Source of the DNA: Thiobacillus sp. | GTDB taxonomy: Bacteria > Pseudomonadota > Gammaproteobacteria > Burkholderiales > Thiobacillaceae | Direction: 5' to 3' | Assembly: GCA_024235835.1 (NCBI GenBank) | Contig: JACKLQ010000003.1 | Location: forward strand, 227,943-291,942 | DNA: 64,000 nucleotides | Shown: in pieces, positions 62,113 through 64,000 of the stretch | Numbering within the stretch: the first letter of the stretch is position 1 | Layout: each line of letters starts with the position of its first letter | Position numbers and translations under genes: made by a program | The notes under the pieces: model-generated | What the model saw: only the letters and a program-made list of their open reading frames with translations | Told to the model about the DNA's origin: nothing | Database searches by the model: none

Positions 62113-62508
62113 ATGAAACTTAGTCATCTCCTCACCATCCTGGCCTTCGCCCTGACCGGTTGTGCCTCCAATGTGGCCCTCAAAGATGCCAACGATGCCA
62201 CACAAGCCGTGGGCACGCTGACATTGACTTGGCTTGTTCACAATTCCATGGAAGTGACGCTCGATGGCAAGCGTTACGTGGGCGAATGGGAGAGTGAGCG
62301 TTGTTTGAACCTGGAATGCCGAGGGGTCTACCGCAATGTGTCTCGCATTCATCGTCGGCATATCCGGGAAGGGCAAGCCGTATTGAAAACCAAGGACGGG
62401 GAGCGTTTGGACTGCGAGTGGGTGAGCCATCTACCCGATGTTCAGGGCACATGTCGGGCTCAGGACGGCAGAGTCTTCAAGTTGGTGGATGACACGCTGG
62501 CCAAGTAA
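62113..62508 (+). CDS. Outer-membrane-type lipoprotein, paralogue 2
   Basis: A 131-aa lipoprotein (lipobox ALTGC, Cys 17). It closely matches the lipoprotein at 32086-32481 along its whole length: GCASNVALKDA(N/D)D, VTLDGKRY, HRRHI, LxCEWVSHLPD and CRAQDGR. It lies at the right edge of the cargo, on the other strand. AAAGGA precedes the ATG. Function unknown. Confidence 0.78.
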   Translation: MKLSHLLTILAFALTGCASNVALKDANDATQAVGTLTLTWLVHNSMEVTLDGKRYVGEWESERCLNLECRGVYRNVSRIHRRHIREGQAVLKTKDGERLDCEWVSHLPDVQGTCRAQDGRVFKLVDDTLAK

Positions 62509-63166
62509 AGGGAAGGGTAGGCGGGAGTGGTGCCCCCCATTGCTCCCCCAGGACCGGATGGTGGTTTGACGGCCATGCAGCAGCGCGATGCAAAGCACAG
62601 CGGCTCCATTACTCTGCCATGCTGGAGCGTCGGCTGTGCATCAGATAGCAGCCATTGAATCAGCGTTGCCCAGATTGAGGCGGGTGCTGCCTAATTGAGG
62701 CTTCGGAGGCAGAAATTCACGGACGTACAGTCATGGGAACTGGCTATGGCCGTTCTGGCCGAGGACTTGCCCGATAAGGGGGCTCGGCACAATGATGGAA
62801 GAAGCGCATATAGCTGCCGTTTGCCGGATGCAGCTCTCCCATCCACCGAACCAGGCCTGCTCTAGCTTTCCCTGATATTCCCTATCCCCATGCCCGCGAA
62901 GCCCCGCTTGACAAGGCTTTCAGCCTTGGTAGCCTGAGAGTGTATTTCGTTGGCGGAGAACCGCTCGCTTGCACCGCACTGCACCCGTCGGGATCAGGGA
63001 ATGATCCCGCCATTTGCCGCAAGGCGCCTTCGAGCCCGGTCAGTCCCTGAAACCGGAACGGTCGCAAGACCGGGGATTCCGTATCCATCCGTAGCATCCA
63101 CCCAGCGGGGAACCCCTTCCCCGTCCGGGGCATGGTTCCCCTTTCTTTCTTCCGAAGGAGAGTTCC
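62509..63166. other. Cargo-backbone junction, non-coding
   Basis: About 660 bases with no supported gene. A 97-aa minus-strand ORF over its right half looks like a composition artefact. Structures: TTGACA (62908), AAGGCT-TTC-AGCCTT (62913-62927) and a perfect 8-bp hairpin with arms at 62989-62996 and 63002-63009. The last 70 bases are the leader of the DUF3577 gene. I cannot find transposon ends. Confidence 0.5.
63095..63133 (+). repeat. Gene-leader motif, copy A
   Basis: CATCCACCCAGCGGGGAACC followed by a CCCC ... GGGG stem, 34 bases before the DUF3577 start. The same opening appears before the next small gene (63650). Confidence 0.5.
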
Positions 63167-63631
63167 ATGTCCCAAGCACAGTCTCTATCCCAATCCACCA
63201 CCGGCACGCCCGCCGGCGAGAAGGCCTTCTTCGACCTGCATGTGAACGGGGTCGGCTATCTCAATCGCATCCGCGAGGTGAAACCCCGCAAGGGCCAGCC
63301 TTTCATGGCCTGTTCCATCTCGGCCATGCGGGGCGATCCGAACGACGTGGAGTACACGAAGTTCGATCTCCGGGTCACCGGGGGTGAGGCCAGGCGCATC
63401 GTCGCCATGCTGAAGCCCGAAGTCGACGGGAAGAAGCCCGTGGTCATCGGCTTCCGGATCGGCGACATATATCCGGAGCTTTTCACCTACGAACGGGGCG
63501 AGAAGGTCGGTCAGCAAGGCGTCGCCATCAAGGGGCGTCTGCTGAAGATCGGCTTCGCCAAGGTGGACGGCCAGGCGGTGACGCTGCCTGTCGAACCACC
63601 CCAATCCCATTCGGACAGCACCGCGCAGTAG
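63167..63631 (+). CDS. DUF3577 (STY4534-like) ICE protein
   Basis: A 154-aa protein of the family found in SPI-7-type ICEs. Core: FFDLHVNGVGYLNRIREV, FMACSISAMRGDPNDVEY, VIGFRIGDIYPE. An OB-like fold is likely and a role in element replication is inferred from context. AAGGAG precedes the ATG. In related elements it directly follows ssb; here 33 kb of cargo lies between. Confidence 0.88.
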   Translation: MSQAQSLSQSTTGTPAGEKAFFDLHVNGVGYLNRIREVKPRKGQPFMACSISAMRGDPNDVEYTKFDLRVTGGEARRIVAMLKPEVDGKKPVVIGFRIGDIYPELFTYERGEKVGQQGVAIKGRLLKIGFAKVDGQAVTLPVEPPQSHSDSTAQ

Positions 63632-63649
63632 GGCTGTGTTTTTCCCTTC

Positions 63650-63687
63650 CATCCACCCTGCCGGGGAACCGTCCGTTCCCTGACGGG
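63650..63687 (+). repeat. Gene-leader motif, copy B
   Basis: CATCCACCCTGCCGGGGAACC-like opening (21 bases, one gap from copy A), then a Pyr-rich CCC ... GGG stem, before the 54-aa gene. Shared leader of ICE backbone genes. Confidence 0.5.
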
Positions 63688-63723
63688 ATGCGGTCTTCCC
63701 GGCCATTCCTTGGGGAGACCACC

Positions 63724-63888
63724 ATGGAAGTTCATGAACAGATCGTCATGGAATGTCTGGGCTGGGGGTTCTTCATCGCTGCCTTCGATGAGGAGAGCGG
63801 CGACTTTGCGCGGGTGTCCGAGGAGTTCTACCTGGCGTTCGAGGCAGCGCAAGCAGCCTTGATGTCGGGGGACTGGACACCTGCCTAA
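63724..63888 (+). CDS. Small acidic ICE protein
   Basis: A 54-aa acidic protein with a Trp/Gly/Phe-rich centre (LGWGFFIAAFDEESG). GGGGAG precedes its ATG. It sits after DUF3577 in the same direction with the shared leader motif. No family recognised. The last 110 bases of the window show nothing I can name. Confidence 0.55.
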   Translation: MEVHEQIVMECLGWGFFIAAFDEESGDFARVSEEFYLAFEAAQAALMSGDWTPA

Positions 63889-64000
63889 CGCGGACCCTCC
63901 ATCTCAAGCCATCGCATCGATCGCATTCGTCTTATCACCCTTGGCGGGCCGTTGCTTCCCGCCGGGGAGCGTGATGCCCGCCAGTTCATTCTCGAAAGGA

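Larger units (their letters stand above)
18664..64000. mobile_element. SPI-7/ICEclc-type integrative conjugative element, left portion with metal cargo
   Basis: The left border is a tRNA-Arg remnant. The P4-type integrase, ParA/ParB, DUF2857, STY4528-like, TIGR03761, DUF3158, SSB and DUF3577 genes follow the conserved order of the SPI-7/PFGI/ICEclc family. About 33 kb of metal and sulfur genes sits between ssb and DUF3577. The right end, topoisomerase, relaxase and type IV secretion genes are outside the window. No insertion sequence is seen. Whether the element is still mobile cannot be judged. Confidence 0.88.

Noticed and set aside
62509..62880. Possible decayed transposase at the cargo edge
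   Set aside because: Short coding-like stretches occur, but no catalytic motif, terminal repeat or target duplication could be seen.
62882..63175. Minus-strand ORF upstream of DUF3577
   Set aside because: Covers the leader repeat and hairpin, composition-driven, no motif.

Overview
The window reads as a betaproteobacterial chromosome segment with two mobile elements inserted in tRNA genes. The betaproteobacterial assignment rests on the host gene order xseB-ispA-dxs-folE2, high GC, and typical protein sequences. The genus cannot be fixed from the sequence.

Region 1 (1-4442) is the right part of a filamentous-phage (inovirus) prophage. It carries a TspB/pIII-like adsorption protein, a DUF2523/pVI-like protein and a Zot/pI morphogenesis ATPase on the plus strand. 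A ParB-like protein and a 73-aa unknown lie convergent on the minus strand, followed by a hairpin-rich non-coding stretch. It ends at the 3' remnant of a CAT-anticodon tRNA (most like tRNA-Ile2).

Region 2 (4443-18663) is host chromosome. It starts with isoprenoid and folate genes (xseB, ispA, dxs, folE2). Then come a glutamine amidotransferase-like protein, a diguanylate cyclase, a DoxX protein and glucokinase. The last part is a set of unrecognised exported and membrane proteins plus a TPR protein.

Region 3 (18664 to the end) is the left part of an integrative conjugative element of the SPI-7/ICEclc/PFGI type, inserted in tRNA-Arg(ACG). The backbone has a P4-type integrase, HU-like protein, AlpA-like HTH, ParA, ParB, DUF2857, STY4528-type protein, TIGR03761 protein, DUF3158, SSB and, after the cargo, DUF3577. 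No conjugation (type IV secretion) genes fall inside the window. A perfect 19-bp palindrome occurs three times ahead of backbone genes. Three TTAGCCCGG repeats with an 11-bp period lie next to the integrase.

About 33 kb of cargo (29.5-62.5 kb) sits between ssb and DUF3577. The left two thirds is a copper/silver resistance island: P-type ATPase, multicopper oxidase, CusC/TolC-like protein, CusF-like chaperone, Met-rich protein, YHS proteins, DUF411, DUF302, DUF2933, SHOCT, cytochromes c, HD-GYP, NhaA, MFS, a periplasmic protease, and a CopR/CopS-type two-component pair. Three minus-strand transcription units are each headed by a near-identical 16-bp box (consensus ATKACAAAYSYGTCAT). This ties the small unknown proteins to the copper regulon. 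The right third holds a persulfide/sulfur cassette (ArsR-rhodanese fusion, DsrE-like, ETHE1-like MBL hydrolase, MFS, periplasmic rhodanese). After it come a CadR-type MerR regulator with a CDF-like transporter, and an RND metal efflux set (TolC, adaptor, inner-membrane pump). Two paralogous lipoproteins sit near the two ends of the cargo. I found no transposase, CRISPR array or rRNA.
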